DNA from: an uncultured Bacilli bacterium
Lineage (GTDB): Bacteria > Bacillota_I > Bacilli_A > RF39 > UBA660
Direction: 5' to 3'
NCBI GenBank assembly: GCA_934140575.1
Contig: CAKPBJ010000001.1
Span: 124,001 to 188,000 of the forward strand
DNA: 64,000 bases
Shown: one piece after another, positions 32,965 through 42,078 of the stretch
Position numbering within the stretch: the stretch's first letter is position 1
Layout: each line of letters begins with the position of its first letter
The notes under the pieces: model-generated
The model's database searches: none
Told to the model about the DNA's origin: nothing
The model's input: only the letters and a program-made list of their open reading frames with translations
Translations under genes and position numbers: made by a program

Positions 32965-34756
32965 CATCTTTCATATTATCTAATAATTCTTCTGATGATG
33001 ATTCATCTTCTACTTGTTCTAGTAGTTCATCAGTAGATTTGAATTTCCTATTTTTATTTTTCATTTCTTCTTCATGTACTAAAACATTAAAGGCAACTTT
33101 TCCAACTAATGTTTTTGGAAGTTCATCTCTAATTTCATATTCATATGGCCATGAATAACGTGATAAATTTTTTTCACAATGTTTTCTTATTGATTCTATT
33201 ACAGCATCATTATCAGTCGTTTTATCTTTTAGTACTATAAATGCTTTTGCAACTTGTACTTTATAAGGGTGTGGTATTCCTATTACACAACTCATCATTA
33301 CATCAGGATGTGAATCAATTATATTTTCTATATATTGTGGATATAGACAGTAACCACTACTTACAATTAATCGTTTTAATCTATTTTTAAAATATACAAA
33401 TCCATCATTATCCATTATTCCAAGATCGCCTGTATGTAACCAAACACGTCCATCTTTATGTTTTCTTAGAGTGTGTTTTGTTTCTTTTCTATCTCTTAAA
33501 TATCCCTGCATAACAGTTGGTCCACTAATAACGATTTCGCCCTCTTCACCATAAGGGACTTCTTCTTCTGTTCCTTCTTGGACTATTTTAAAATACATAT
33601 CTGGATATGGTATTCCAATGCTTCCTTCACGATAATTATTAACTGGAGTAAAGCAACTTGCACTACCACACTCAGTAAGTCCATACCCTTCTCTTACTTG
33701 GGTTTTAGAGCCATGGTCTTTTAAAAATTTATCTACTTTTTTCTTTAATTCAACAGATAGTGAATCTCCTCCAGAAATAACGCATGTTAAAAATGATAAG
33801 TCATAATCATTTAAATTTTTGTTTTTAAGTAAAGATTCAAATAATGTAGGAACACCTACCATAACGTTAGGTTGATATTTTTTTAATAATTTATCAAAAG
33901 TTTGAGCACTAAATTGTGGAAGTAAAATACTGGTACCACCAAAATATTGAACAGTATGAATACAAACACCTAATCCAAATCCATGGAATATTGGCATAAT
34001 AGCAAGTACTTTATCTTTTTCATGAAGACATGCTACATGTTCAAAAGATTGCATCGCTAAAGCATTCAAATTCATATTAGAAAGTTTAACGCCTTTAGGT
34101 GTTCCAGTTGTTCCTCCACTATATAGTATAGTTGCGATTTCTTTACTTTTAAAATCGTCATCTATTTCTTTTGTATATGTTAGACCTTGCTTAATAAATT
34201 CTTTCCAAGTAATTCTCTTATCACTTTTTACCATTTTTACTTTTCTACCTTTTGTTGCTTGATAAATTGCCTCCATATACATAGGCATTGAATCACCAAC
34301 AGACACTGTAATTGCTTTTTTTATTTTTGTGTCTGACATTATCGAATTAATTTTATTAAAGGCAAAATCTACTGTTACAATATAATTACTCTTAGAAACA
34401 TTTAAGAAATGTTTTATTTCATTTTCTCCAGATAATGGATGAATCATATTAGAAATAGCACCTATTTTATTAATTGCATAGAAAGCAATTATAGCCTCTG
34501 GAGTATTTGGCATACATATTGCTACTATGTCTTTATGTTTTACTCCTAATGCTTTAAATGCACGAGCAGCTTCATCTATTTGTTTTAAAAACTCATAGTA
34601 TGTTTTTTTTGTTCCATAGTAATTATAACTTATATTGTTTAAATGTTTTGATGATGTATATTCAATAAGTTTATATACAGAAAAATCTGGATAACTTAAA
34701 TGTTCATTTACACCATCATAATATTTATACCACGGAGTCTTAATTTTTTTAGTCAT
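32948..34756 (-). CDS. AMP-forming acyl-CoA synthetase/ligase
   Basis: The 602-residue product belongs to the ANL superfamily that activates carboxylic acids as acyl-adenylates. It has the P-loop ILYSGGTTGTPKGVKLS near residue 220, the A5-type YGLTECGSA, the TGDLGIMDNDGFVYFKNRLKRLI hinge region, and the catalytic lysine in PKTLVGKVAF near residue 567. A charged tail of about 35 residues follows. The size and motifs fit fatty-acid CoA ligases, but the substrate cannot be read. The gene has its own terminator. Confidence 0.92.
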   Translation of the reverse strand: MTKKIKTPWYKYYDGVNEHLSYPDFSVYKLIEYTSSKHLNNISYNYYGTKKTYYEFLKQIDEAARAFKALGVKHKDIVAICMPNTPEAIIAFYAINKIGAISNMIHPLSGENEIKHFLNVSKSNYIVTVDFAFNKINSIMSDTKIKKAITVSVGDSMPMYMEAIYQATKGRKVKMVKSDKRITWKEFIKQGLTYTKEIDDDFKSKEIATILYSGGTTGTPKGVKLSNMNLNALAMQSFEHVACLHEKDKVLAIMPIFHGFGLGVCIHTVQYFGGTSILLPQFSAQTFDKLLKKYQPNVMVGVPTLFESLLKNKNLNDYDLSFLTCVISGGDSLSVELKKKVDKFLKDHGSKTQVREGYGLTECGSASCFTPVNNYREGSIGIPYPDMYFKIVQEGTEEEVPYGEEGEIVISGPTVMQGYLRDRKETKHTLRKHKDGRVWLHTGDLGIMDNDGFVYFKNRLKRLIVSSGYCLYPQYIENIIDSHPDVMMSCVIGIPHPYKVQVAKAFIVLKDKTTDNDAVIESIRKHCEKNLSRYSWPYEYEIRDELPKTLVGKVAFNVLVHEEEMKNKNRKFKSTDELLEQVEDESSSEELLDNMKDETKSK

Positions 34757-34827
34757 TTTTAATCACCAAAAATATTATAAAAAAAATAAACAATTAAGTC
34801 AATTAATCACATAATTATAATTACATA

Positions 34828-34850
34828 TAAAAAGATAGAAACTTATCTTT
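34828..34850 (-). terminator. Terminator of the helicase two-gene unit
   Basis: A 7-bp stem (34831-34837 with 34844-34850) overlaps the stop of the 86-residue gene and is followed by a short U/A-rich tract on the minus strand. It is of moderate strength. Confidence 0.6.
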
Positions 34851-35100
34851 CTACCTTCTCTATTAATTTATCATTTTCTTCTCTAAGTAACATTGTATAG
34901 ATAAATAATAAGTTTAAATACTCATCTTCATCATTATATTCTTCTAATAATCCAAGTGGTTCATTATAACTACTTATTTTATTATTTTCTAAATATAATA
35001 ATCTAATCTCATCAGATATTACTTTTAATATTTCATGTCTTTTATCTTCAATGTCTAATTCTTTAAAATTTCTAAATAAATCAAGATATTCTATTGGCAT
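34843..35100 (-). CDS. Small acidic helical protein, partner of the large helicase
   Basis: The ATG at 35100 has a perfect AAGGAGG site inside the last codons of the helicase gene, so the genes overlap by 20 nt and are almost surely co-translated. The 85-residue product is acidic and helical (FRNFKELDIEDKRHEILKVI, LLFIYTMLLREENDKLIEKV), without cysteines, signal peptide or membrane helix. No family is recognised. Small helical proteins paired with large helicases can be inhibitors, adaptors or subunits, but nothing in the sequence says which. Confidence 0.7.
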   Translation of the reverse strand: MPIEYLDLFRNFKELDIEDKRHEILKVISDEIRLLYLENNKISSYNEPLGLLEEYNDEDEYLNLLFIYTMLLREENDKLIEKVER

Positions 35101-38100
35101 TAATAACCTCCTTATTACGTTCAACCATATCTACTACATCATCATGATGCAATGAATCAACTTTTTTCTTAGATTCATCAAATTTCTTATTTTTATCTTC
35201 TCGTAACACATAGCCAACTTCTCTTAACATTTGTTTTTGATTCTCATTAAAATCAGATTGATGTTTAGATAGCCATAATTCTGCATATAGTAAATCTGGA
35301 GATTTATATTCTGGACTACTTTTCTTCACTACATGTACTTTTCCTTCTGAATCTATTTTTATTTTATCCCTATTAGCTAAATTAGTAGAATACTCTTCAC
35401 ATATATCCGATTCGTTCTGTTCTTTTATTTTTTTTAAATAGTAATAATAGGAATTAAACTCATCTCCTAATAATACATAGCCTATATCTCTTAACATTTG
35501 TTTTTGATTCTCATCAAAATCAGGTTGGTGCTTATAAAGCCATAATCCTACGCCTAGTAAATCTGGAGAATTATATTCTGAACTACCATATTTCACTACA
35601 TGTATTCCCTCTGAATCTATTTTTATTTTATCCTTAGTAGTTAAATTAGTAGAATACTTTTCGCCTGTACCGGATTCATTTTGCTTTTTTATTTTTACTA
35701 ACAAACTATAATAATTATTAAATGTATTATTAAACTCTTCTTCTGGAGTTAGTTTATCTTCTTTTAAAACATAGCCTATATCTCTTAACATTTGTTTTTG
35801 ATTCTCATCAAAATCAGATTGATGTTCGTTAAACCACCATCCTACATTTAGTAAACCTGGATAATTATATTCTGGACTACCATATTTTACTACATGTACC
35901 ATTTCATCTGAATCCACTTTTATTTTATCATTACTAGCTAAATTAGTAGAATATTCTTCACATATATCTGATTCATTTTGTTCTTTTATTTTTACTAACA
36001 AACTATAATAATAATTAAATGTTTTATTAAATTTTTCTTTTTCAAAATTTGATTTATCTTCTTTTAACACGTATCCAACTTCTCTTAACATTTGTTTTTG
36101 GTTCTCATCAAAATCAGATTGATGTTCGTTAAACCACCATCCTACATTTAGTAAACCTGGATAATTATATTCTGGACTACCATATTTTACTACATGTACT
36201 ATTTCTTCTGAATCTATTTTTATTTTATCCATACTAGCTAAATTAGTAGAATATGAATACTTACATTTTTCTGATTCATTTTGTTCCTTTATTTTTACTA
36301 AGAAACCATAATGATAATTAAATGTTTTATTAAATTCTTCTTCTAGTTTTTCTTCTTGTAACACGTATCCAACTTCTTTTAACATTTGTTTTTGTTTTTC
36401 GTCAAAATCAGATTGATTTTTATATAGCCACTGACCTGGATTTAGTAAATCTGAAGACTTATATTCTGGACTTTCCTTCTTTACTACATGTACTTTTCCT
36501 TCTGAATCTATTCTTATTTTATCTGTTGCAGATAAATTAGTAGAATACTCTTCACATATATCTAATTCGTTCTGTTCTTTTATTTTTTTTAAATAGTAAT
36601 AATAGGAATTAAACTCATCGCCTGTTATTACATAGCCTATATCTCTTAACATTTGTTTTTGCATTTCATCAAAATCAAATCGATTTTTATATAGCCAATC
36701 ACCTGTATTTAGTAAACCTTGATAGTTATATTCTGAACTATTTTTCTTCACTACGTGTACAATTCCTTCTGAATCTTTTTTTATTTTATCCGCTGAAGAT
36801 AAATTAGTAGAATATGAATACTTACATTTTTCTGATTCATTTTGTTCCTTTATTTTTACTAATAAACCATAACAATAATTAAATTGTTTATTAAATTTTT
36901 CTTTTTCAAAATTTGATTTATCTTCTTTTAACACATAGCCAACTTCTCTTAACATTTGTTTTTTGCCCTCATCAAAATCAGATTGATGTTCGTAAAACCA
37001 ATAGCCTACGCTTAATAAATTTGGAGAATTATATTCTGAACTCCCATCCTTCACCACATGTATTCCTTCTGAATCTATTTTTATTTTATCCGCTGCTGAT
37101 AAATTAGTAGAATATGAATATTTACCGGATTCATTTTGTTTTTGTATTTTTACTAACAAGCCATAATAATAATTAAATGTTTCTTCAAAATTATTTGAAT
37201 TATAGTTTTCCACTTCGTTTCTAAATTCTAAGAATTCTCTTGTTACTGGGTTTAATTGTAAGATACCAGATAAACTATCTTCTTGTTCATCTTCAACTAC
37301 TTTAGGTAAATTTTCTTCCTTACTAAAATCAACTTCTATATTCCAAATATCTAAGTCACAACACATATCTACTATTGCTTTTTCGAACTTCATATCTTCT
37401 TTTAGTAAATCTTTATTTTCTATATATTTAGAATATCTATTTTTAATAAAAATAATATTTTTCGCAATATTTCTTTCGAACTGATCTTTAGAATTTCCGT
37501 TTGGAATTCTTCCTTTATCTTCAATCCAATCTTTAATAATTGTTAATTTTATTATGTCACTTTCTTCTAAATCGTGATTTCTATCTAATTTAACATTAAG
37601 TACATTATTAACTAAATCAATAACTTTAGGTTTCTTTTCATTCATCAAATTTTCTTTATCGTTATATTTCATGCATCTACCTAGTTGTTGTAAGAAAAGA
37701 ATCCTAGAATTTGTATTCATTGGTCTTAACCATACTATTCCAGATATTCCTTTTGCGTGTACTCCTTCATTAAGTTTATTCATTACAAACATCAATTTTG
37801 GTTTACCATTTGTTGGCTCATTAAATTTATTTAGGAAATCTCTATTTGCTTTAGATCCATAACTTCCTAACATTGAAATATTCTCTACTTTGTCTTTCAT
37901 TTCTTCATGAAGTTTTTCTTTTAGTTTTTTATTAGATAACTTCTTCCAGCCCATATAATTAATTATCTTGTCCGCAAGTATATCATTTTTTGAGATTAAA
38001 GATTCATTTTTATATTTCATCTCATATTTTGAAAGTAATAAAATGTTTTCTTTTTCTGATTCTAAATAATTTCGTTCTACTTCATCTAAATTATCGTTAT

Positions 38101-40792
38101 TTATTATTTTTCTATATAATTTTTCTATTCCTGGATTATTTTTTAAATACTCATCACTATATAAAAATTGACTAAATAAAGTCTGATAATCTTCTATCAT
38201 TCTTCTTGCGGCAGACTGATTTATCTTTTTACCATTTTCGTCATAATATTCTGTATTTCCATCTTCGTCTTCACATTTTTTTGTTACAGGTAAAAATACA
38301 ATATACTTGTCATCACTCTTTATATTCTCATTTAGTATTCTTTCAATTCCTACTGAAGATGATACTTTTCTTCTTAGTTTTTCATATTTTTTTAGTTCTT
38401 CATCCTTTAATTTTTCATCATTTATCTCATCAATTGAGAATTTTAATTCTTCAAGTTGATTTTGATATGTATAAGCACAATTTATTACATCAAAATTCAT
38501 AAGAATACCAGACTGAATTGCTTCAATTAAATCAAGATTTGATGAAAGATGTTCTTTTTTTAATATTTCGTCATCGGTATAACCAAATTTTCTTGCCCAA
38601 AATTCAGTCATATCTCTAAAGTCCATATCTCTTTCTGGCGTTGCGGTCATTCCAAGTACTTTTGTAGTTTTATCTTGATTATCAATTAATTCTTCAATTA
38701 AATTAATCCATTCTTGGGCACCAGTTCTATGTATTTCATCAAAGATAATTAAATCATATTTATTTCTATATATTTCTTTAAGATTGTTTTTATTATCAGT
38801 TCTATCTTTTAAATCTTGATATGTTCCAAGTACTAGATTTGGAAATATTCTCTTGATATCTGCATCTTCATCTTTATCATTTAAATGTTTTTCTGGATTA
38901 TATGCTTCTCTAATAATATTTTTTAATTGATTTAGTATTTCTTCATTTGGTGCGAGATAAAGTATTCTTGCGTGATTATCACTATTTAATTTATTAATAG
39001 TCTTCTCAAAGTCATGCATCTCTGTTAAAGCAATATATGATTTACCTGTACTAGTAGGTAAAACAAGTGATGTGAAGTTTTTATCTTTAAACTTATTCTT
39101 AATTCTATCTACAATTGGTCTTTGAAAATCTTTTAATACTATTCCAGTTCCTTCTACTTTGTTATATCCAATAAATTCTTCTAATTCATCTATTGTAAAT
39201 GTATCGTCTAAATCTATTGTATCTTTTTTCTTTATAATATTTGTAAATAAAACATTCGCAATATCTTTTTCTTTAACATTTAGTCTTTTTAAATAAAAGT
39301 ATACATTACTTACATTATTTTTAATTAAAGCTTTTTTAATGTCTTCTCTTTGACTTTGTCTTAAATTAAATTCTATTCCTAATCTATCTAAGTCCAGTAG
39401 ATCAATCATCGCATCAGCAATCCACTCTTCTTTTGGAACTTTTTCTTTTCTTTCTAAAAACTTAGACATAAGCATTTCTATTGCTTTATTAGGACTATCT
39501 AAAACATACATTAAGTGATTACTATCTAAGCTATTAATATAACTTACTAATCTTTCTTTTCTAGGACTAATATTTATACTAACAGACTCTGAAACATTTA
39601 CTAAGTCTTTTGACTTTCTAACAGTTATTTCAGGTTCTATTCCATAACCATTTTTTAATATATAATTTAATGTTTTTTGATACTTTAAATTTTTTCCTAA
39701 TAATCTATTTAATACTTCTACACTTCTTTTTGTTCTTAACTTAGACTTAGATAAATAATAGGCATTTTTATATAAATCAATCGCATCTTTATAACTAATT
39801 CTTCCTCCAGTTATTTTATATAAATTTTCTATTGAAAGTTCCTTGTCCTCAATATTAAAATCTTTATATGTATAGTCTCCAGTATATTTTATTGAATCTA
39901 TATTTTCTAATAAAATACTTTTAATTTCATCTAAATAGTCTAAATTATTTGGCATTTGTTGGAGTAATCCAAAAATATCAATTAATTCTTTTTTAATCTC
40001 TATTATTTCTTCTTGTTTTATGTCTTTATAGTGAACTAATTCAAGAGATGAGAAAGCATTTCCTATAGTTCTTACCAAGAGTCCGTTTCCTGTCTTTGGA
40101 AGTATTCTTTTTCCATATAAATTTACTTTTAGAACAACTTTATCTTTTTCTAAATTTTGTTCATCATTTAATGCAATATAGTTATCTGAATTAATTACTT
40201 TTTCTTTTATTCCATCTTGGAACAAATCTGATTTTTCTTCATCATTTGCATTATAATTACTTTTTAATAATTTACTTTTTTGTAATTCTTGTTCTATTAC
40301 TTTTAATTCTTCGCTAGACTTACAAGCGTCTATTCTTTCATAAACTTTTTCTAAATTTGTTCCCTTAATTTCTTTGTTTAAAAAGTCAGTAACTTCTTTT
40401 AGCATATATAGTCCTGCTTCATATGTAGTTTTTCCAATATCTTTCTTTGGAACCTTTACTACTATATACTTATCTTTATAATGTCCTCTTCCATACATTA
40501 TTGCAGTATTAGCATTACTTGTAAGTGAAATACAATTAGTATCTTTTCTATGTCTTGTATTAATATGATCTACTGCTTCTTCTAATGTTAAAACTGATGA
40601 TTCACTATATTTTGGTACACCATTATATCTTTCTCTATTAGTTCTAACTCTTTCTATCTTATTATTACTATCTGTTGTAATATTCATATCAATATCATTA
40701 TTATCAGCTTTATTTAAAGCTCTAAAAAAATAATAATAATCATTATCACTATAAACATTAAACTTATCTATATCAAAAATTTCTTCTAACAC
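35081..40792 (-). CDS. Giant SF2 helicase with ART-like N-terminal region and seven C-terminal repeats
   Basis: The 1903-residue product starts at GTG 40792. Residues 1-130 have FFRALN (R24), CISLTSN (87-93) and YEAG (E125), an order that recalls the R-S-E triad of ADP-ribosyltransferase folds; this is a weak match. A helical region follows. The helicase core spans about 550-1070: motif I PTSTGKS (579-585), motif II DEIH (685-688), motif III TATP (716-719), motif V-like LNEGVHAKG, motif VI QQLGRCMKY (1035-1043). Residues ~1202-1880 are seven repeats of 85-97 residues with YSTNL, DKIKIDSEG, HVVK, SPEY and QKQMLREVGYV, which resemble helicase-associated DNA-binding repeats. It has its own promoter and a small overlapping partner gene. 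A defence function is inferred from architecture only. Confidence 0.85.
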   Translation of the reverse strand: MLEEIFDIDKFNVYSDNDYYYFFRALNKADNNDIDMNITTDSNNKIERVRTNRERYNGVPKYSESSVLTLEEAVDHINTRHRKDTNCISLTSNANTAIMYGRGHYKDKYIVVKVPKKDIGKTTYEAGLYMLKEVTDFLNKEIKGTNLEKVYERIDACKSSEELKVIEQELQKSKLLKSNYNANDEEKSDLFQDGIKEKVINSDNYIALNDEQNLEKDKVVLKVNLYGKRILPKTGNGLLVRTIGNAFSSLELVHYKDIKQEEIIEIKKELIDIFGLLQQMPNNLDYLDEIKSILLENIDSIKYTGDYTYKDFNIEDKELSIENLYKITGGRISYKDAIDLYKNAYYLSKSKLRTKRSVEVLNRLLGKNLKYQKTLNYILKNGYGIEPEITVRKSKDLVNVSESVSINISPRKERLVSYINSLDSNHLMYVLDSPNKAIEMLMSKFLERKEKVPKEEWIADAMIDLLDLDRLGIEFNLRQSQREDIKKALIKNNVSNVYFYLKRLNVKEKDIANVLFTNIIKKKDTIDLDDTFTIDELEEFIGYNKVEGTGIVLKDFQRPIVDRIKNKFKDKNFTSLVLPTSTGKSYIALTEMHDFEKTINKLNSDNHARILYLAPNEEILNQLKNIIREAYNPEKHLNDKDEDADIKRIFPNLVLGTYQDLKDRTDNKNNLKEIYRNKYDLIIFDEIHRTGAQEWINLIEELIDNQDKTTKVLGMTATPERDMDFRDMTEFWARKFGYTDDEILKKEHLSSNLDLIEAIQSGILMNFDVINCAYTYQNQLEELKFSIDEINDEKLKDEELKKYEKLRRKVSSSVGIERILNENIKSDDKYIVFLPVTKKCEDEDGNTEYYDENGKKINQSAARRMIEDYQTLFSQFLYSDEYLKNNPGIEKLYRKIINNDNLDEVERNYLESEKENILLLSKYEMKYKNESLISKNDILADKIINYMGWKKLSNKKLKEKLHEEMKDKVENISMLGSYGSKANRDFLNKFNEPTNGKPKLMFVMNKLNEGVHAKGISGIVWLRPMNTNSRILFLQQLGRCMKYNDKENLMNEKKPKVIDLVNNVLNVKLDRNHDLEESDIIKLTIIKDWIEDKGRIPNGNSKDQFERNIAKNIIFIKNRYSKYIENKDLLKEDMKFEKAIVDMCCDLDIWNIEVDFSKEENLPKVVEDEQEDSLSGILQLNPVTREFLEFRNEVENYNSNNFEETFNYYYGLLVKIQKQNESGKYSYSTNLSAADKIKIDSEGIHVVKDGSSEYNSPNLLSVGYWFYEHQSDFDEGKKQMLREVGYVLKEDKSNFEKEKFNKQFNYCYGLLVKIKEQNESEKCKYSYSTNLSSADKIKKDSEGIVHVVKKNSSEYNYQGLLNTGDWLYKNRFDFDEMQKQMLRDIGYVITGDEFNSYYYYLKKIKEQNELDICEEYSTNLSATDKIRIDSEGKVHVVKKESPEYKSSDLLNPGQWLYKNQSDFDEKQKQMLKEVGYVLQEEKLEEEFNKTFNYHYGFLVKIKEQNESEKCKYSYSTNLASMDKIKIDSEEIVHVVKYGSPEYNYPGLLNVGWWFNEHQSDFDENQKQMLREVGYVLKEDKSNFEKEKFNKTFNYYYSLLVKIKEQNESDICEEYSTNLASNDKIKVDSDEMVHVVKYGSPEYNYPGLLNVGWWFNEHQSDFDENQKQMLRDIGYVLKEDKLTPEEEFNNTFNNYYSLLVKIKKQNESGTGEKYSTNLTTKDKIKIDSEGIHVVKYGSSEYNSPDLLGVGLWLYKHQPDFDENQKQMLRDIGYVLLGDEFNSYYYYLKKIKEQNESDICEEYSTNLANRDKIKIDSEGKVHVVKKSSPEYKSPDLLYAELWLSKHQSDFNENQKQMLREVGYVLREDKNKKFDESKKKVDSLHHDDVVDMVERNKEVINANRIS
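35190..37190 (-). repeat. Seven tandem ~260-300 bp coding repeats in the helicase gene
   Basis: Each unit encodes about 90 residues. Two neighbouring units share an identical tract of about 80 nt (35821-35899 and 36121-36199, 300 nt apart). Counted from the protein N-terminus, units 2-3 and 6-7 share the same order and the same short form of the second unit (GDEFNSYYYYLKKIKEQNE), so a pair has been duplicated as a block. Confidence 0.9.
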
Positions 40793-40825
40793 AGTATCAC
40801 ATCCATTAATTATTATCTTATCTGA

Positions 40826-40834
40826 ATTATACCA
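40826..40834 (-). promoter_or_regulatory. Extended -10 promoter of the helicase unit
   Basis: The minus strand reads TGGTATAAT (TG-n-TATAAT) 33 nt before the GTG start, without a good -35. A terminator for yebC lies upstream, so this unit is transcribed alone. The ribosome site GGATGTGAT is close to the consensus. Confidence 0.65.
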
Positions 40835-40885
40835 TATAACAAACTATTCAACTAGACAGCATTAACAAAAAACTGATAATTTCTC

Positions 40886-40910
40886 AAAAAAAAGAACTAA
40901 AATAAGTTCT
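40886..40910 (-). terminator. Terminator of yebC
   Basis: A 6-bp stem (40893-40898 with 40905-40910, 6-nt loop) is followed by an eight-base U-run on the minus strand. Confidence 0.75.
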
Positions 40911-40927
40911 CTAATAAAATCATAAAG

Positions 40928-41647
40928 TTAATCTTTTAAATTGTAATAAACATCTTGTACGTCATCTAAGTCTTCTAGATTCTCTACAAGTTTCATTACT
41001 TTTTCTGTTCCTTCTTCATCTAGTTCTACTTCCATGTTTGGAACATATGTTAATTCACATTGTAGGAATTCTTTAACATCTGCTTGTTCTAAGGCATCTC
41101 TTACAGCTGTAAATGATGATTGATCTGTTGTGATTACATAACTGTCTTCTACTTTTTCAAAGTCTTCTGCTCCAGCATCAAGGGCAGTCATCATCATTGT
41201 ATCTTCATCATATTCACCTGGTATTACTATTGAACCACGACGTTCAAACATATAACTTACTGAACCATCTGTTCCTAAGTTTCCTCCAGCTTTTGTAAAA
41301 GTACTTCTAACTTGAGATGCAGTTCTATTACGATTGTCTGTTAAACAATCAACCATAAATGCAACTCCACCGTGACCATATCCTTCATAACGAATGCTTT
41401 CGTAGTTTGCACTATCTGCAGTTCCTGCAGCTTTTTCTATTGCTTTTTGAATATTATCCTTAGGCATATTTTGAGCTTTTGCCTTATCAACTGCTAAACG
41501 TAATGCAGCATTTTGACTTGGATCAGGACTTCCTCCTTTAGCTGCAACCATTATTTCTTTTGTTAATTTTTGAAATACTTTTCCACGTTGAGCATCTAAT
41601 AAACCTTTTTTTCTGTGAATTGTAGCCCATTTTGAATGTCCACTCAT
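40928..41647 (-). CDS. yebC: YebC/PmpR/TACO1-family protein
   Basis: The 239-residue product starts MSGHSKWATIHRKKGLLDAQRGK, the universal YebC N-terminus, and has GGSPDPSQNAALRLAVDKAKAQNMPKDNI split over the conserved first domain, then YEGYGHGGVA and the NRNRTASQVR segment. YebC-type proteins act in translation (relief of ribosome stalling) and have been described as transcription regulators. The start has a GAGGAGG site and an extended -10-like TGATATTAT at about 41680. It is single-gene, with its own terminator. Confidence 0.97.
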   Translation of the reverse strand: MSGHSKWATIHRKKGLLDAQRGKVFQKLTKEIMVAAKGGSPDPSQNAALRLAVDKAKAQNMPKDNIQKAIEKAAGTADSANYESIRYEGYGHGGVAFMVDCLTDNRNRTASQVRSTFTKAGGNLGTDGSVSYMFERRGSIVIPGEYDEDTMMMTALDAGAEDFEKVEDSYVITTDQSSFTAVRDALEQADVKEFLQCELTYVPNMEVELDEEGTEKVMKLVENLEDLDDVQDVYYNLKD

Positions 41648-41712
41648 ACTTATACCTCCTCATTTCCTTACTTATAATATCATATTTTTTTAGAGTTTTA
41701 AAGCATTTATGC

Positions 41713-41718
41713 TATAAT
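41713..41718 (+). promoter_or_regulatory. -10 of the plus-strand gene, divergent from yebC
   Basis: TGCTATAAT at 41710-41718 is an extended -10; the -35 region (TTAGAG, 41690-41695) is weak. It overlaps the region of the yebC promoter on the other strand. Confidence 0.5.
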
Positions 41719-41737
41719 TTATTTAGTGGTGAAGTTA

Positions 41738-42070
41738 ATGTATTTAAAATTAAAGAGAAAAAAAATAGAAATAGTTGAATATACTAAAATTATTGAGAGG
41801 TTTAAATCTTTTAAATTCTATTTAGATAAAATTGATTTTGGTATTAAGATTCCTAAAAAGAAATATGCAAGTACTTATTTATTTTGTCAAAGAGTAGATA
41901 TTTGTTTTACTGATAGAGATGATAAAATTTTATATTTATATGAAAATGTTAAAACAGAAAAAAGATTTTTTAAATTTAAGGCTTATAATGTTTATTATCT
42001 TCCTTTAAATACCTGTTCTGAATTAAAAATTGGTGATAAATTAAATGTAAAAGACATGATTAGTGATTAA
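41738..42070 (+). CDS. Small basic hypothetical protein
   Basis: The frame is open from GTG 41726, but the GGTG ribosome site fits an ATG start at 41738, giving 110 residues. The product is lysine-rich with alternating strands (KFYLDKIDFGIKIPKK, YLFCQRVDICFTDRDDKILYLYENV). The C-terminal half (FKFKAYNVYYLPLNTCSELKIGDKLNV) loosely resembles DUF192-type domains but lacks clear motifs. No signal peptide is seen. It converges on the Hpt-REC gene and the two stop codons overlap (TTAA). Confidence 0.65.
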   Translation: MYLKLKRKKIEIVEYTKIIERFKSFKFYLDKIDFGIKIPKKKYASTYLFCQRVDICFTDRDDKILYLYENVKTEKRFFKFKAYNVYYLPLNTCSELKIGDKLNVKDMISD

Positions 42071-42078
42071 ATCATGTC
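42053..42078. terminator. Bidirectional terminator spanning two overlapping stops
   Basis: A perfect 9-bp stem (42053-42061 with 42070-42078, 8-nt loop) has T residues on both outgoing sides. It contains the ends of both converging genes, so each coding end forms the other's terminator. Confidence 0.75.

Noticed and set aside
35190..37190. Regularly spaced direct repeats that could suggest a CRISPR array
   Set aside because: The units are 260-300 nt, lie in one open frame and vary by codon substitutions; they are protein repeats, not short repeats with unique spacers.
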